A program made the position numbers and the translations under genes. A DNA stretch of 64,000 nt, from the NCBI RefSeq assembly GCF_029531655.1, contig NZ_JANRMI010000001.1, positions 434,001 to 498,000 on the forward strand, read 5' to 3'. Position 1 is the first letter of the stretch. The number at the start of each line of letters is the position of its first letter. Source of the DNA: Bdellovibrio svalbardensis (lineage in GTDB: Bacteria; Bdellovibrionota; Bdellovibrionia; Bdellovibrionales; Bdellovibrionaceae). Below, piece after piece: positions 7,443 through 15,344 of the stretch. Below the pieces are notes generated by a model. It was not told the DNA's origin, did not search any database, and worked only from the letters and a program-made list of their open reading frames with translations.

Positions 7443-8311
7443 TGGAGTTCTTTTCTCCATTAAGATACCCGGGTGGTAAAGCTAAGCTGTCCAAATATAT
7501 GGGGCTCGTTTTAGATACAAATCGGCTTGGTGATGCAGACTTCGTAGAGCCTTTCGCGGGCGGTGCTTCTATAGGTCTTTATCTATTGGCAAATGCGTAT
7601 GCAAGAAAGCTATACTTAAACGATATTGATATATCTATTTATGCTTTCTGGCATTCCATATTGAATCACCCTGAGGATTTTTGCCGAAAAATAGAGAAGA
7701 TTCCAGTTGATCTCAAGAATTGGCGAGAGCAAAAGGAGATTCAAAGAAATCGCTATGAATCCAATTTATTTGATTTGGGATTCTCCACCTTCTTTCTAAA
7801 TCGTACAAATCGTTCGGGCATTATGAACGGTGGTGTAATTGGCAGCCTAAAACAAGATGGTCCTTGGAAAATTGATAGTCGTTTCAATAAAGTAGAATTG
7901 ATTCGCAGAATTGAGAGAATAGCCGACTTTGCAGGCAGGATATCCGTTCATAATCGAGATGCATGCGATTTTGTAAAAGAAATTAAACCAGTTTTATCAA
8001 AGAAGTCTTTAGTTTATTTAGATCCGCCATATCTTGAAAAGGGGCCGTCTCTTTATAGAAAATATTTTGATCAAGATGACCATGCAAATATGGCGGAATT
8101 TCTGAAAGAATCTGAAGATTTAAAGTGGGTCATTTCATATGACAATCACAGTATATTGCAGAAGCTATACAAAACATATGAGAGAGTTGAATTTACGTTG
8201 AGCTATAGTGCTGCAGGAAATCAATTCGGTGGAGAAGTCATATATTTTGCAAAGAGCATGGCTGTGCCGAATATTTCGGAAATCGGTGTAAATGGTGAAT
8301 TAATGATTTGA
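7442..8311 (+). CDS. Dam-family (D12) DNA adenine methyltransferase
   Basis: This enzyme transfers a methyl group from AdoMet to adenine N6 in DNA. The class-alpha D12 order is visible: LRYPGGKAKL at residue 7, the AdoMet motif FVEPFAGGASIGLYLL near residue 35, FFLNRTNRSGIMNGG near 118, and the catalytic motif VYLDPPYLEKG near 190. The length of 289 fits the family. The start overlaps the ParB-like stop (TAATG). It is the last gene of the module, and a hairpin begins at its stop codon. The target sequence is unknown. AT-richness (20 of 60 bases G+C at 7621-7680) suggests transfer. Confidence 0.92.
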   Translation: MEFFSPLRYPGGKAKLSKYMGLVLDTNRLGDADFVEPFAGGASIGLYLLANAYARKLYLNDIDISIYAFWHSILNHPEDFCRKIEKIPVDLKNWREQKEIQRNRYESNLFDLGFSTFFLNRTNRSGIMNGGVIGSLKQDGPWKIDSRFNKVELIRRIERIADFAGRISVHNRDACDFVKEIKPVLSKKSLVYLDPPYLEKGPSLYRKYFDQDDHANMAEFLKESEDLKWVISYDNHSILQKLYKTYERVEFTLSYSAAGNQFGGEVIYFAKSMAVPNISEIGVNGELMI

Positions 8312-8330
8312 GATATCAAAAGATATCTCA
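8309..8330 (+). terminator. hairpin at the end of the methyltransferase gene
   Basis: TGAGATATC (8309-8317) and GATATCTCA (8322-8330) pair perfectly around AAAA and include the stop codon. There is no T-run. The rest of the gap to 8520 has no gene I can support. Confidence 0.5.
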
Positions 8331-8520
8331 TCACTGCAGCCGCGGTAATTCGTAAAAAGTATATGCAGGAAAATATACTCCGCTTTATTTTTTTCTTCAA
8401 AAACCACCATTCAGATTTTTGGTCGGAATAAATCACACAGCTTGGGTTATTTGACTATGTGTCTCCGGAATGTCAAAAGGTGGCTTCGATGGTGGTGCGC
8501 TAATAAAATTAGAAACTAAA

Positions 8521-9354
8521 CTACCTCAGCCCAGTCGAAAACCGCTCACGCATTTCATTCAAATTCAACTCATCCAAAATCCAATTTAAACGATCGGCAG
8601 CACGCTGGCGGGGGCCTTCTTTTTTAGTCGCAATGATCAATTCGTTTTTCATCGAATGCTCAAACCCGACAAGTTCAGTGACGGTGACCTGATATCCATA
8701 AGCCTCTAAACGAAGACTGCGCAGAACATTCGTTAAGTGACTTCCGAATTCGCGCGTGTGAATGGGGTGGCGCCAAATTTCTGTTAAAGGACTTGCAAGT
8801 TGTTTGGCTTTATTTTGACGAAGGACCTTCGCCATTTCAGCTTGGCAACAAGGGACTAAGACGATGTGCTTAGCTTGTTTTTTGAGGGCAAAATCAATGG
8901 CGTCGTCAGTGGCTGTGTCGCAGGCGTGAAGAGCTGTGACCAGACCGATCTTTTCAGGCAATAGTTTAGATTCTGTCGCTTCTGCAACCAGCAACGGTAG
9001 GAACGACATATTTGGAAAATTCAACTTACCTTGCAGTTCAATTGACTTCTTAACCAGTTCGTCGCGCGTTTCAATACCGTAAACGTGGCCGTTGCCAGCC
9101 AGGTTTTTAAAGAACAGATCATAAATGATAAAACCTAAATAGGATTTACCAGCACCATGATCGACCATGTTCACATCTGCGCCGGAGGCCTGAAGGTCTT
9201 TCAGTAAAGGCTCAATGAAATTATAAAGATGATAAACCTGTTTTAGCTTGCGACGGCTGTCCTGATTGATTTTCCCATCACGGGTAAGAATGTGTAGCTC
9301 TTTAAGTAATTCAATCGACTGACCGTCTCGCATCTCTTCTAGTGGCTTTTTCAT
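8521..9354 (-). CDS. class I SAM methyltransferase, Methyltransf_32-like
   Basis: This 277-residue cytoplasmic protein has the AdoMet-binding motif VDHGAGKSYLGF (about residue 63) and the second motif TALHACDTATDDAI (about residue 140), as in the Methyltransf_32/METTL25-type group that may act on RNA or protein. VLVPCCQAEMAK follows and contains a conserved Cys-Cys. The substrate is unknown. It stands alone, divergent from the DUF938 methyltransferase at 9552. GC content returns to the chromosomal level here, so the accessory stretch appears to end near 8500. Confidence 0.82.
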   Translation of the reverse strand: MKKPLEEMRDGQSIELLKELHILTRDGKINQDSRRKLKQVYHLYNFIEPLLKDLQASGADVNMVDHGAGKSYLGFIIYDLFFKNLAGNGHVYGIETRDELVKKSIELQGKLNFPNMSFLPLLVAEATESKLLPEKIGLVTALHACDTATDDAIDFALKKQAKHIVLVPCCQAEMAKVLRQNKAKQLASPLTEIWRHPIHTREFGSHLTNVLRSLRLEAYGYQVTVTELVGFEHSMKNELIIATKKEGPRQRAADRLNWILDELNLNEMRERFSTGLR

Positions 9355-9456
9355 GACTCGTTTCTATCTGATTTTGAGTAAAAAGTATATCTAAGGAAGC
9401 TAGAAATGCTGGAAATGGTTCTAAGTCGTTAAAATCGTTGAACACAACTCCTCTAT

Positions 9457-9483
9457 AAGTCCGTCAAGTCCATCAAGTCCGTC
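9457..9483. repeat. three tandem 9-bp repeats
   Basis: AAGTCCGTC, AAGTCCATC and AAGTCCGTC lie end to end between the two divergent methyltransferase genes. A direct-repeat operator or simple-sequence tract are both possible. Confidence 0.5.
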
Positions 9484-9551
9484 GAGAATTTAAAATTGGC
9501 CAGGGGCGGGCACTTTGCGATATACTGAGTTAAAGTTAAAATAGGAACCTC

Positions 9552-10166
9552 ATGGAACTACCATTCTCCGCTGCCGCCGATCGTAATAAAGAGCCCATCC
9601 TCGAAGTTCTTAAGAAAGTTCTTCGTCCTGAAGACAAAAACCTACTTGAGGTCGGCGCAGGCACAGGGCAACACGCGGTTTACCTCGCGCCATTTTTTCC
9701 AAAGATGGAATGGACTCCAACTGAGGTGGCAGAAAATCTACCCATGCTGCGCGAACGCATAAAAGAAAGTGGTGTTCCCAATATCAAAACTCCATTTCGC
9801 ATGACAGTGGGTCAAGATGATTTTCCGATTCGCACTTTCGACGTTATTTTGACGATTAATACCTTCCACATCATGCACTGGAAGGAGTGTAAGACGTTTA
9901 TTAAGTTGATCAGTGGCCGCTTGCAAGAGGGCGGTAAGGTTCTGATTTACGGCCCATTTAATTATAACGGCAAGTTCACAACCCCGAGCAATGAAGAGTT
10001 CGACAAGTCTTTGCGTGCCAATGATCCGCAAAGTGGCATTCGTAATTTTGAAGATGTCCTAGGGGCGATGTTTAAGAATGGCTTTGAACTTTTAAAAGAT
10101 TTCGAAATGCCAGCAAACAATCGCTTACTGGTATTTCGCAGATTGAAATTCATCAGAAAATCTTAA
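9552..10166 (+). CDS. DUF938 family SAM-dependent methyltransferase
   Basis: This 204-residue protein starts with FSAAADRNKEPILEVL, the hallmark of DUF938, followed by motif I LLEVGAGTGQHAVYLA (about residue 35), an acidic strand (WTPTEVAE) and FDVILTINTFHIMHW around residue 95. It is a predicted small-molecule methyltransferase of unknown substrate. AGGAACC before the ATG serves as ribosome-binding site. Its stop overlaps that of the convergent M14 gene by 4 bases. Confidence 0.85.
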   Translation: MELPFSAAADRNKEPILEVLKKVLRPEDKNLLEVGAGTGQHAVYLAPFFPKMEWTPTEVAENLPMLRERIKESGVPNIKTPFRMTVGQDDFPIRTFDVILTINTFHIMHWKECKTFIKLISGRLQEGGKVLIYGPFNYNGKFTTPSNEEFDKSLRANDPQSGIRNFEDVLGAMFKNGFELLKDFEMPANNRLLVFRRLKFIRKS

Positions 10167-11050
10167 ACTTTTTTCAAATAGTCTAATCCACCCTTAATGG
10201 CGGCGATCTGCGCATCTATGCAGATCGCATCAGTGACTTTCGGACTATCAGGATAAACCTCGGTAGTCGTTGTGAATTTCGCTTTTGAAAACCCCGCGCA
10301 AAGGTAAAGTTTCTTAACAGGAAGGTTAATCACACCTTCTTGCTCCAAGGGTTCGCCAATAAGTCTTCCCTCTGCATCCGGGGGAGCAATATGAGTCACC
10401 TGTCTGACGGAGTGGATGATGGCCTTCTGGAAATCAAAGCACGGATTTTCTGAGTCGCCGACTCCATAAAATCCATCAGGGATTTCGGTCAGCTCTTCAT
10501 CTTTTCCGTCGCGAGCAATTTTGGCGGGGCGAAAGACAGAGTTATCAGTGTCCGTCGTCTCGTGCAGATCAAAGTGAGCATAGATTTCAGACTCAAAAGG
10601 CTCCATGGCCTTGAGGAAGAGCTTGCATTCTTCGGCGGGACTGTTGGGAAGAAATGAACGGTTCGGATCAATCGCGAGGGGATTCCAGCGATTAATGGTT
10701 TCATATCCCCACGGACTGATACAAGGAGTGCAGAGGAAATTAAATTCCTGGTAGTTCGCAGCTTCTTTTTTCATGAAAGCAAGAGCGCCCTGAACACCAC
10801 TGGTTTCGTAGCCGTGAACGCCGCCAGTGATTAGAATGGTTTTCTTTTTTGGATCGAAGTTTTTCGATTTTACTAAGAAAAGGGGATAAAGATCAGGATT
10901 GTAAGACAAGGCTCCGTACTGGATAACTTCAAACGAAGATTTCAGTTCTTCGATCTTCGCTAAAACTTCGTCTTTATAAGAACGCTTCACTGATTGTTCT
11001 TTGAACCATGCTTCTTTCTCAAGTGCGCCCCAGGGGACTAAATTTTCCAT
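10163..11050 (-). CDS. M14 family zinc carboxypeptidase
   Basis: This 295-residue protein has the M14 zinc site: GGVHGYE (His79 and Glu82) and the second histidine in HFDLHETTD near residue 160. TTTTEVYPDS near residue 265 supplies the likely catalytic Glu. The fold suggests cleavage of a C-terminal residue from a peptide, or an amidohydrolase of the succinylglutamate desuccinylase/AstE type. No signal peptide is present, so it should act in the cytoplasm. The frame is open to 11092, but ATG 11050 has GAGGGT 8 bases upstream and is preferred. Confidence 0.82.
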   Translation of the reverse strand: MENLVPWGALEKEAWFKEQSVKRSYKDEVLAKIEELKSSFEVIQYGALSYNPDLYPLFLVKSKNFDPKKKTILITGGVHGYETSGVQGALAFMKKEAANYQEFNFLCTPCISPWGYETINRWNPLAIDPNRSFLPNSPAEECKLFLKAMEPFESEIYAHFDLHETTDTDNSVFRPAKIARDGKDEELTEIPDGFYGVGDSENPCFDFQKAIIHSVRQVTHIAPPDAEGRLIGEPLEQEGVINLPVKKLYLCAGFSKAKFTTTTEVYPDSPKVTDAICIDAQIAAIKGGLDYLKKV

Positions 11051-11297
11051 GCGTTTGACCCTCATGCGCATCAAAGCACTTATCTCGATCACGGGTCAAT
11101 AAAATGACCATTTAAAGCCAAAGTTGTTAAATGTTTTTTATCAGTCAGTGATTTCGAAAATGGCTTCGCTTAGATCTCTGTCAAATATTCAGAAGCTAGT
11201 TCCGTTTTGAATTGTTGCGCACTCATTCGCAGAAATTTGTGCTTAGCCTGAACCTCCCTCACGTGTACACTTTCACTAAAATAGGAGAACCTTCACC

Positions 11298-11777
11298 ATG
11301 TCTAAAATCTACGCCTGTATCTGGTCCAATGATAAAGCCGAAGAAATGGCCAAGTTCTACAAATCAATTTTCAAAGACACCAAGATTGGCAAGACTTCTT
11401 ACTGGGGCAGCAACCCCATGGGCGTCAAAGAGGGCTCTGTGCTGACTATGCACATTACTCTGTTGGGTCAAAAAATTATGCTCTTGAATGGCTACACCAA
11501 GATGACTTTCAATGAATCCATTTCATTCGTTGTGCCCTGCAAGACCCAGCGCGAGATCGACACCTATTGGAAGAAGTTGACCAGCGGTGGAGGTAAACCT
11601 GTGCAATGCGGTTGGTTGATCGATAAGTACGGCGTTCGCTGGCAGATCACTCCGGCTGACTTTGACAAGTGGAACACCAGTAAGAACAAGAAAAAGAAGG
11701 AAGCTGTGATGCACACGATGTGGGACATGGTTAAGTTGGACTTGAAGAAACTGAAGGCAGCCTACGAACGGGCTTAG
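11298..11777 (+). CDS. VOC family protein, PhnB-like
   Basis: This 159-residue protein belongs to the PhnB/3-dmu-9_3-mt branch of the vicinal oxygen chelate superfamily. Seen: KIYACIWSNDKAEEMAKFY at the start, MHITLLGQKIMLLNG and SFVVPCKTQREIDTYWKKL in the middle, and GWLIDKYGVRWQITP towards the end. These proteins bind metal and small molecules but rarely have proven substrates. AGGAG lies 9 bases before the ATG. The C-terminal tail is Lys-rich. It opens a run of small single-domain genes up to 13928. Confidence 0.88.
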   Translation: MSKIYACIWSNDKAEEMAKFYKSIFKDTKIGKTSYWGSNPMGVKEGSVLTMHITLLGQKIMLLNGYTKMTFNESISFVVPCKTQREIDTYWKKLTSGGGKPVQCGWLIDKYGVRWQITPADFDKWNTSKNKKKKEAVMHTMWDMVKLDLKKLKAAYERA

Positions 11778-11873
11778 TTCAGCGTGCGGGGAAACTAATT
11801 AAAGCAAAAACATTTTTGCCCTGATTGCCAAGCCGCTTTTGAGGCTGCTATCGTGGTGGTCAGGGGGAAGACT

Positions 11874-12299
11874 ATGAAGAAGAGCAAGGTCGGCACTTCG
11901 CCGAAAGCCAACTCACCATCTCAGTTGATCGATGCAAGAATCAAGGAACTGGCTGACTGGCGCGGTGAGACTCTTTCCCAGATCCGTTCTCTGATCAAAA
12001 AGTCAGTCCCTGAAGTTATCGAAGAGTGGAAGTGGCGAGGCGTTCCAGTATGGTCACAAGATGGGATCATCTGCACGGGGGAGTCTTATAAAGACAAGAT
12101 CAAGCTGACCTTCGTCAACGGTGCTAAGCTAAAGGATCCCAAAAAGCTTTTTAACTCGAGCCTGGAAGGCAACTCCAGACGCGCCATCGACTTAAATGAG
12201 GGCGATAAAGTTAATGTAGCTGCGTTCAAATCTCTCATCCGTGAAGTGGTAGCACTGAACGCTTCGAAACAAAAAGGTAAAAGCATTGGCAAAGTATAG
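11874..12299 (+). CDS. DUF1801 family protein
   Basis: This 141-residue protein matches DUF1801 (YdhG-like): helix LADWRGETLSQIRSLIKKSVPEV, then the conserved EEWKWRGVPVWS and a beta strand region ending in SRRAIDLNEGD. The fold resembles the frataxin-like YdhG group. The function is not established. ATG 11874 is chosen over GTG 11853 because AGGGGGAAG sits directly upstream. The stop overlaps the TTG start of the next membrane protein by 14 bases. Confidence 0.82.
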   Translation: MKKSKVGTSPKANSPSQLIDARIKELADWRGETLSQIRSLIKKSVPEVIEEWKWRGVPVWSQDGIICTGESYKDKIKLTFVNGAKLKDPKKLFNSSLEGNSRRAIDLNEGDKVNVAAFKSLIREVVALNASKQKGKSIGKV

Positions 12300-12645
12300 G
12301 ATATTTTTAGCGATCTGTTATTTAGTAGGGGCTTTCCTTCATCTTATGGATGTCTTTGGTTATCGCCTTTCTTATTCCTCTATGAGCTGGGGATGGAAAG
12401 TTTGGATTATCTATCTTTTGATTTTTGATAGCGTTGCTTCATTGGGACTATTTATGAAGCGTCCATGGGGAGATTATGCCTTCCTGCTTGTGGCGCTATC
12501 CCAGCTTATTGCTTATGCTGGTTTCTCGCATTATTTTGGCGATCAGGGAGTGCTAATTAAGTTTCATATTATAACTTTGAGTATTTATGGGATCTTTAAA
12601 TTGCTCTCCCTCAGAAGGTTTAAAGTCTTAGAACAGCAGAAATAG
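12286..12645 (+). CDS. small four-helix membrane protein
   Basis: This 119-residue protein is mostly hydrophobic with about four membrane segments (residues 4-22, 36-56, 64-85, 93-108). I do not recognise a family. The TTG start is inside the 3' end of the DUF1801 gene, which suggests coupling. The next gene starts 7 bases after the stop, so this run is probably one transcript. Confidence 0.68.
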   Translation: MAKYRIFLAICYLVGAFLHLMDVFGYRLSYSSMSWGWKVWIIYLLIFDSVASLGLFMKRPWGDYAFLLVALSQLIAYAGFSHYFGDQGVLIKFHIITLSIYGIFKLLSLRRFKVLEQQK

Positions 12646-12652
12646 GAAGATT

Positions 12653-13078
12653 ATGACGACATTCACTACTTCTCGTGAAATTCCCGCAACTGTAGAGCAA
12701 GTTTTTTCTGCGATCAGCAGTTCAGAGCGCTTGGCGCGTTGGTGGGGACCAGCTGGTTTCACCAATACCTTTAATGTTTGTGAGTTTAAAAGCGGTGGGC
12801 GTTGGTCTTTTGTTATGCATGGACCGGACGGCAAAAACTATTTGAACGAAAGTATGTTTGCAGAAGTCGAGTCACCGACAAAGGTGGTTGTGCAGCATAT
12901 GTCGGAACCAAAGTTTCGCTTAACAATTGGCTTGGCTGCATCGCCGGCGGGAACAATGGTGTCTTGGTCGCAGGCCTTTGAGAATTCAGAAGTTGCAAGG
13001 AACGTTGAACATATCGTGGTTCCCGCTAATGAACAAAATCTGGATCGTCTGACAGCTGAAGTGTTGGCGCGGAAGTAA
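12653..13078 (+). CDS. SRPBCC (AHSA1-type) domain protein
   Basis: This 141-residue START-like protein begins with TTSREIPATVEQVFSAI and continues with LARWWGPAGFTNTF and FKSGGRWSFVMHGPDG, which are typical of the AHSA1/activator-of-Hsp90 branch. Such proteins form a hydrophobic pocket; their ligands are mostly unknown. It ends exactly where the next gene begins (TAATG), which indicates translational coupling with the acetyltransferase. Confidence 0.88.
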   Translation: MTTFTTSREIPATVEQVFSAISSSERLARWWGPAGFTNTFNVCEFKSGGRWSFVMHGPDGKNYLNESMFAEVESPTKVVVQHMSEPKFRLTIGLAASPAGTMVSWSQAFENSEVARNVEHIVVPANEQNLDRLTAEVLARK

Positions 13079-13566
13079 TGTACCAAATAAGAAGAGCGAA
13101 ACCAGAAGATGCGCTGGGAATACACGAAGCTCACATGCGCTCGATTCAAGAAGTCTGTTCAAAGGATCACACTTCGGAGGAAGTTAGTGCTTGGGGACAT
13201 CGTCCCTTTCGGGAAGATCAAAGAATCAATGCGATCAAAAATCAATTTGTCTGGGTCGTGGAGTCTTTTGCGAAGATCGAAGGATTTGGACACATGGCTC
13301 TCTCAGAGAAAGACGGATCAATAAAGGCTCACGTGCTAGGGCTTTACCTAGTGAAGGAAGCCAATGGTTTTGGACTTGGGTATAAAATTGTGAGTGCAAT
13401 GATCGCGGAAGCAAAATCAAGAGGTGCGGAAGAGGTGACTCTTGAATCCACATTAACGGCTCACAAGTTCTATCAGAAGCAGGGATTTGAAGATTCAGGT
13501 CCTCAAGGAACTATAAACATCGGTGGAGTCGGGATTAGATATATTCCCATGAGGTTAATTCTATGA
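13078..13566 (+). CDS. GNAT family N-acetyltransferase
   Basis: This 162-residue protein has the GNAT order: IRRAKPEDALGIHEAHM at the start, the central strand VLGLYLVKEANGFGLGYKIV with the acetyl-CoA loop, and AHKFYQKQGFED near residue 140. The loop lacks the usual Arg of R-x2-G-x-G/A, having ANGFGLG instead. Substrate unknown. It overlaps its neighbours on both sides (TAATG upstream, 4 bases downstream), so it belongs to the same operon. Confidence 0.85.
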   Translation: MYQIRRAKPEDALGIHEAHMRSIQEVCSKDHTSEEVSAWGHRPFREDQRINAIKNQFVWVVESFAKIEGFGHMALSEKDGSIKAHVLGLYLVKEANGFGLGYKIVSAMIAEAKSRGAEEVTLESTLTAHKFYQKQGFEDSGPQGTINIGGVGIRYIPMRLIL

Positions 13567-13928
13567 GCTTCAAAATCCAAGAGGTTACGGCGATTCGTAT
13601 TTTTTCAAATGATATCCAGAAAAGCCGCGATTGGTATGAAGCTCTTTTTAATCTGGAACCCATTGAAGATTTAGACTTTTTCGTTTCGTTTAAAATCGGT
13701 GGGGCATGTTTTGATATAACCTTGCCCGATGCGAAGAATCCCTTCTCGCAAGGCGGTTCAGTCGGCTATTGGCTTGTAGATGATATTGATGCAGTTCTAA
13801 AAAAAGTCGAAGAATTAGGTGGGAAGCTTTACCGAGGTCCTTTAAAGGTCTCTGAAACTCAAAGGACAATTATGCAGGTGCAAGATCCGTTCGGAAACGT
13901 CATTGGTTTTGAGGCTAATACGCTTTAG
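13563..13928 (+). CDS. glyoxalase/VOC family protein
   Basis: This 121-residue protein is one VOC module pair. AIRIFSNDIQKSRDWYEALF at the start and IMQVQDPFGNVIGFEA at the end match the glyoxalase-like signature, including the terminal Glu that binds metal in many members. Its start overlaps the upstream acetyltransferase by 4 bases. It is the last gene of the run that starts at 11298, and a strong hairpin follows. Confidence 0.88.
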   Translation: MSFKIQEVTAIRIFSNDIQKSRDWYEALFNLEPIEDLDFFVSFKIGGACFDITLPDAKNPFSQGGSVGYWLVDDIDAVLKKVEELGGKLYRGPLKVSETQRTIMQVQDPFGNVIGFEANTL

Positions 13929-13945
13929 CTCATTCCTATTAAGGT

Positions 13946-13965
13946 GGGCGACCTTTAGGCCGCCC
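13946..13965. terminator. hairpin between convergent genes
   Basis: GGGCGACC (13946-13953) and GGCCGCCC (13958-13965) pair around TTTA with one imperfect pair. It lies between the VOC gene and the convergent secreted-protein gene and may end both transcripts. No long T-run follows on either strand. Confidence 0.5.
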
Positions 13966-13981
13966 CATGATTTCTTGGCTG

Positions 13982-14338
13982 TTATTGAAGCTCACACCCA
14001 ATGTTCATACTAGCTCCGAGAAGCTTAATGAAAACATCGCTTCTGTATGATGGCACTTCGAACGTGCAAGTTCTTGCCATTTTTGGCTCGATTGTAATTC
14101 TATAAGTTGAGACCCCTTCAGGCAAAATGAAGCTGCTCTTGTAAGCGCTGAACTGATTGAAGGCCCCGAAATTGTACTGGTGATAAACCTCGTCGTTAGA
14201 GTTCAAAGCGGATATAGTTACAGTCCCACCTGGAGTGCTTGAGAAGTTAGCGACAGCAATCTCAACATAAGCCCCTGCATTTGCGATGGAAGTGACTAGG
14301 AGGGTGGTCAATAAAGTTGCGATCCATTTCATATTCAT
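13982..14338 (-). CDS. small secreted protein of unknown function
   Basis: This 118-residue protein has a clear signal peptide (KWIATLLTTLLVTSIANA, cleavage after residue 21) and a mature part of about 97 residues rich in Ser/Thr and beta-forming residues, with two cysteines (TCTFEV and NIGCEL) that may form a disulfide. No family recognised. It probably acts in the periplasm or outside the cell. Confidence 0.7.
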   Translation of the reverse strand: MNMKWIATLLTTLLVTSIANAGAYVEIAVANFSSTPGGTVTISALNSNDEVYHQYNFGAFNQFSAYKSSFILPEGVSTYRITIEPKMARTCTFEVPSYRSDVFIKLLGASMNIGCELQ

Positions 14339-14495
14339 ATCCTTTCAAGGTCTGGTTTTCCTAATATGTGAAAAGCTATTAAATATCCATCCTTTTTTTG
14401 GCTGATAAATTAATGGCGCCAGTAATTTCAATAAGATAGGATAAACAAGAGTCAGATTTATTGGCCCAGAGCAAAACTGAGGAGATTTTTTCAAA

Positions 14496-14690
14496 ATGGA
14501 TGAGAAGGATTTTGAAGGAACATTGGTACTAGAGAAGCTTGCTGAGATTGGCAGGATCGATGCCTTTTTCGAAGCTATTGATGCTGACGATTTTGGGAAA
14601 GCCAAGTCTTTAATGAAGCGAGCTGGAGTTGATGCCGAAACCATCTCGATGGTGCTGAAGAAGATGCACCAAGCTGATGGTGAGCACTGA
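14496..14690 (+). CDS. small acidic-helical protein (64 aa)
   Basis: This 64-residue protein is helical and rich in Asp, Glu, Lys and Ala (EKLAEIGRIDAFFEAIDADD). CTGAGGAGA lies about 10 bases upstream of the ATG, and the membrane protein gene begins at its end. The codon pattern and ribosome-binding site argue for a real gene. The helix pairs suggest a small protein-protein interaction domain, but I do not recognise it. Confidence 0.6.
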   Translation: MDEKDFEGTLVLEKLAEIGRIDAFFEAIDADDFGKAKSLMKRAGVDAETISMVLKKMHQADGEH

Positions 14691-14691
14691 G

Positions 14692-15258
14692 ATGAATTAT
14701 TTGCCGTCCGCTCTTTCCTTCAATTCACTCAAACAATCATGGGACGTCTTTATGCTGTTCGCGATTCCCATCGGTGGAGGAATTCCCGCGGGCGTCGTAC
14801 TGGCGCAAAGCAAGGGCATCGGTTGGCTTGCGATGACGATTCTGTACTTTATTTCTGATGTCGCTCTGGCTTTTGTTTTTGAGCCCTTAATGATCGTCAT
14901 GGGTCATCTGGCGAAACGGTTTCAGTTTCTGGCTCAGTTCATGGCAAATCTTAAAGAGACTACCAACAAAACAATTGCGGGATATGGACCCAATCCAGGT
15001 CCATTCTTGTTGGTGCTGATTGCCTTTGGTGTCGATCCCATGACGGGAAGGGCGGCGGCACTTGCGCAGGGACATAGTTTTTTATCCGGTTGGGCTGTTG
15101 CGATCATTGGAGATATGTTCTTCTTTGGCGTGGTGATGGTCTCAACGATCTGGCTCAATAGTATTTTGGGTGACGGAACGTGGACTGCGATCATTATTAT
15201 GGTTTTGATGTTGGGGATTCCAGCTCTTGTACGCCGCTTTAAAAAAGTGAATATATAA
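14692..15258 (+). CDS. integral membrane protein
   Basis: This protein of about 188 residues has four or five membrane segments, with Gly/Pro-rich IPIGGGIPAGVVLAQ near the N-terminus and FGVDPMTGRAAALAQGH in the middle. No family recognised. ATG 14677 in the same frame is possible; ATG 14692 is preferred because GGTGAG lies 7 bases upstream and the start then falls one base after the stop of the 64-aa gene. The two are probably co-expressed. Confidence 0.7.
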   Translation: MNYLPSALSFNSLKQSWDVFMLFAIPIGGGIPAGVVLAQSKGIGWLAMTILYFISDVALAFVFEPLMIVMGHLAKRFQFLAQFMANLKETTNKTIAGYGPNPGPFLLVLIAFGVDPMTGRAAALAQGHSFLSGWAVAIIGDMFFFGVVMVSTIWLNSILGDGTWTAIIIMVLMLGIPALVRRFKKVNI

Positions 15259-15259
15259 G

Positions 15260-15284
15260 CAGACTCCTACTTAGGTTGAGTCTG
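15260..15284 (+). terminator. hairpin after the membrane protein gene
   Basis: CAGACTC (15260-15266) pairs with GAGTCTG (15278-15284) right after the stop codon. No T-run follows, so termination is uncertain. Confidence 0.35.
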
Positions 15285-15344
15285 AGATGCGACTGGAAAT
15301 GTATCTGAACCACCTGTAGAATTGAGTCTTGGGGAGAAAATTCC

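Noticed and set aside
9457-9483. CRISPR-like short repeats
   Set aside because: The three 9-base units have no spacers between them and no cas gene is in the window.
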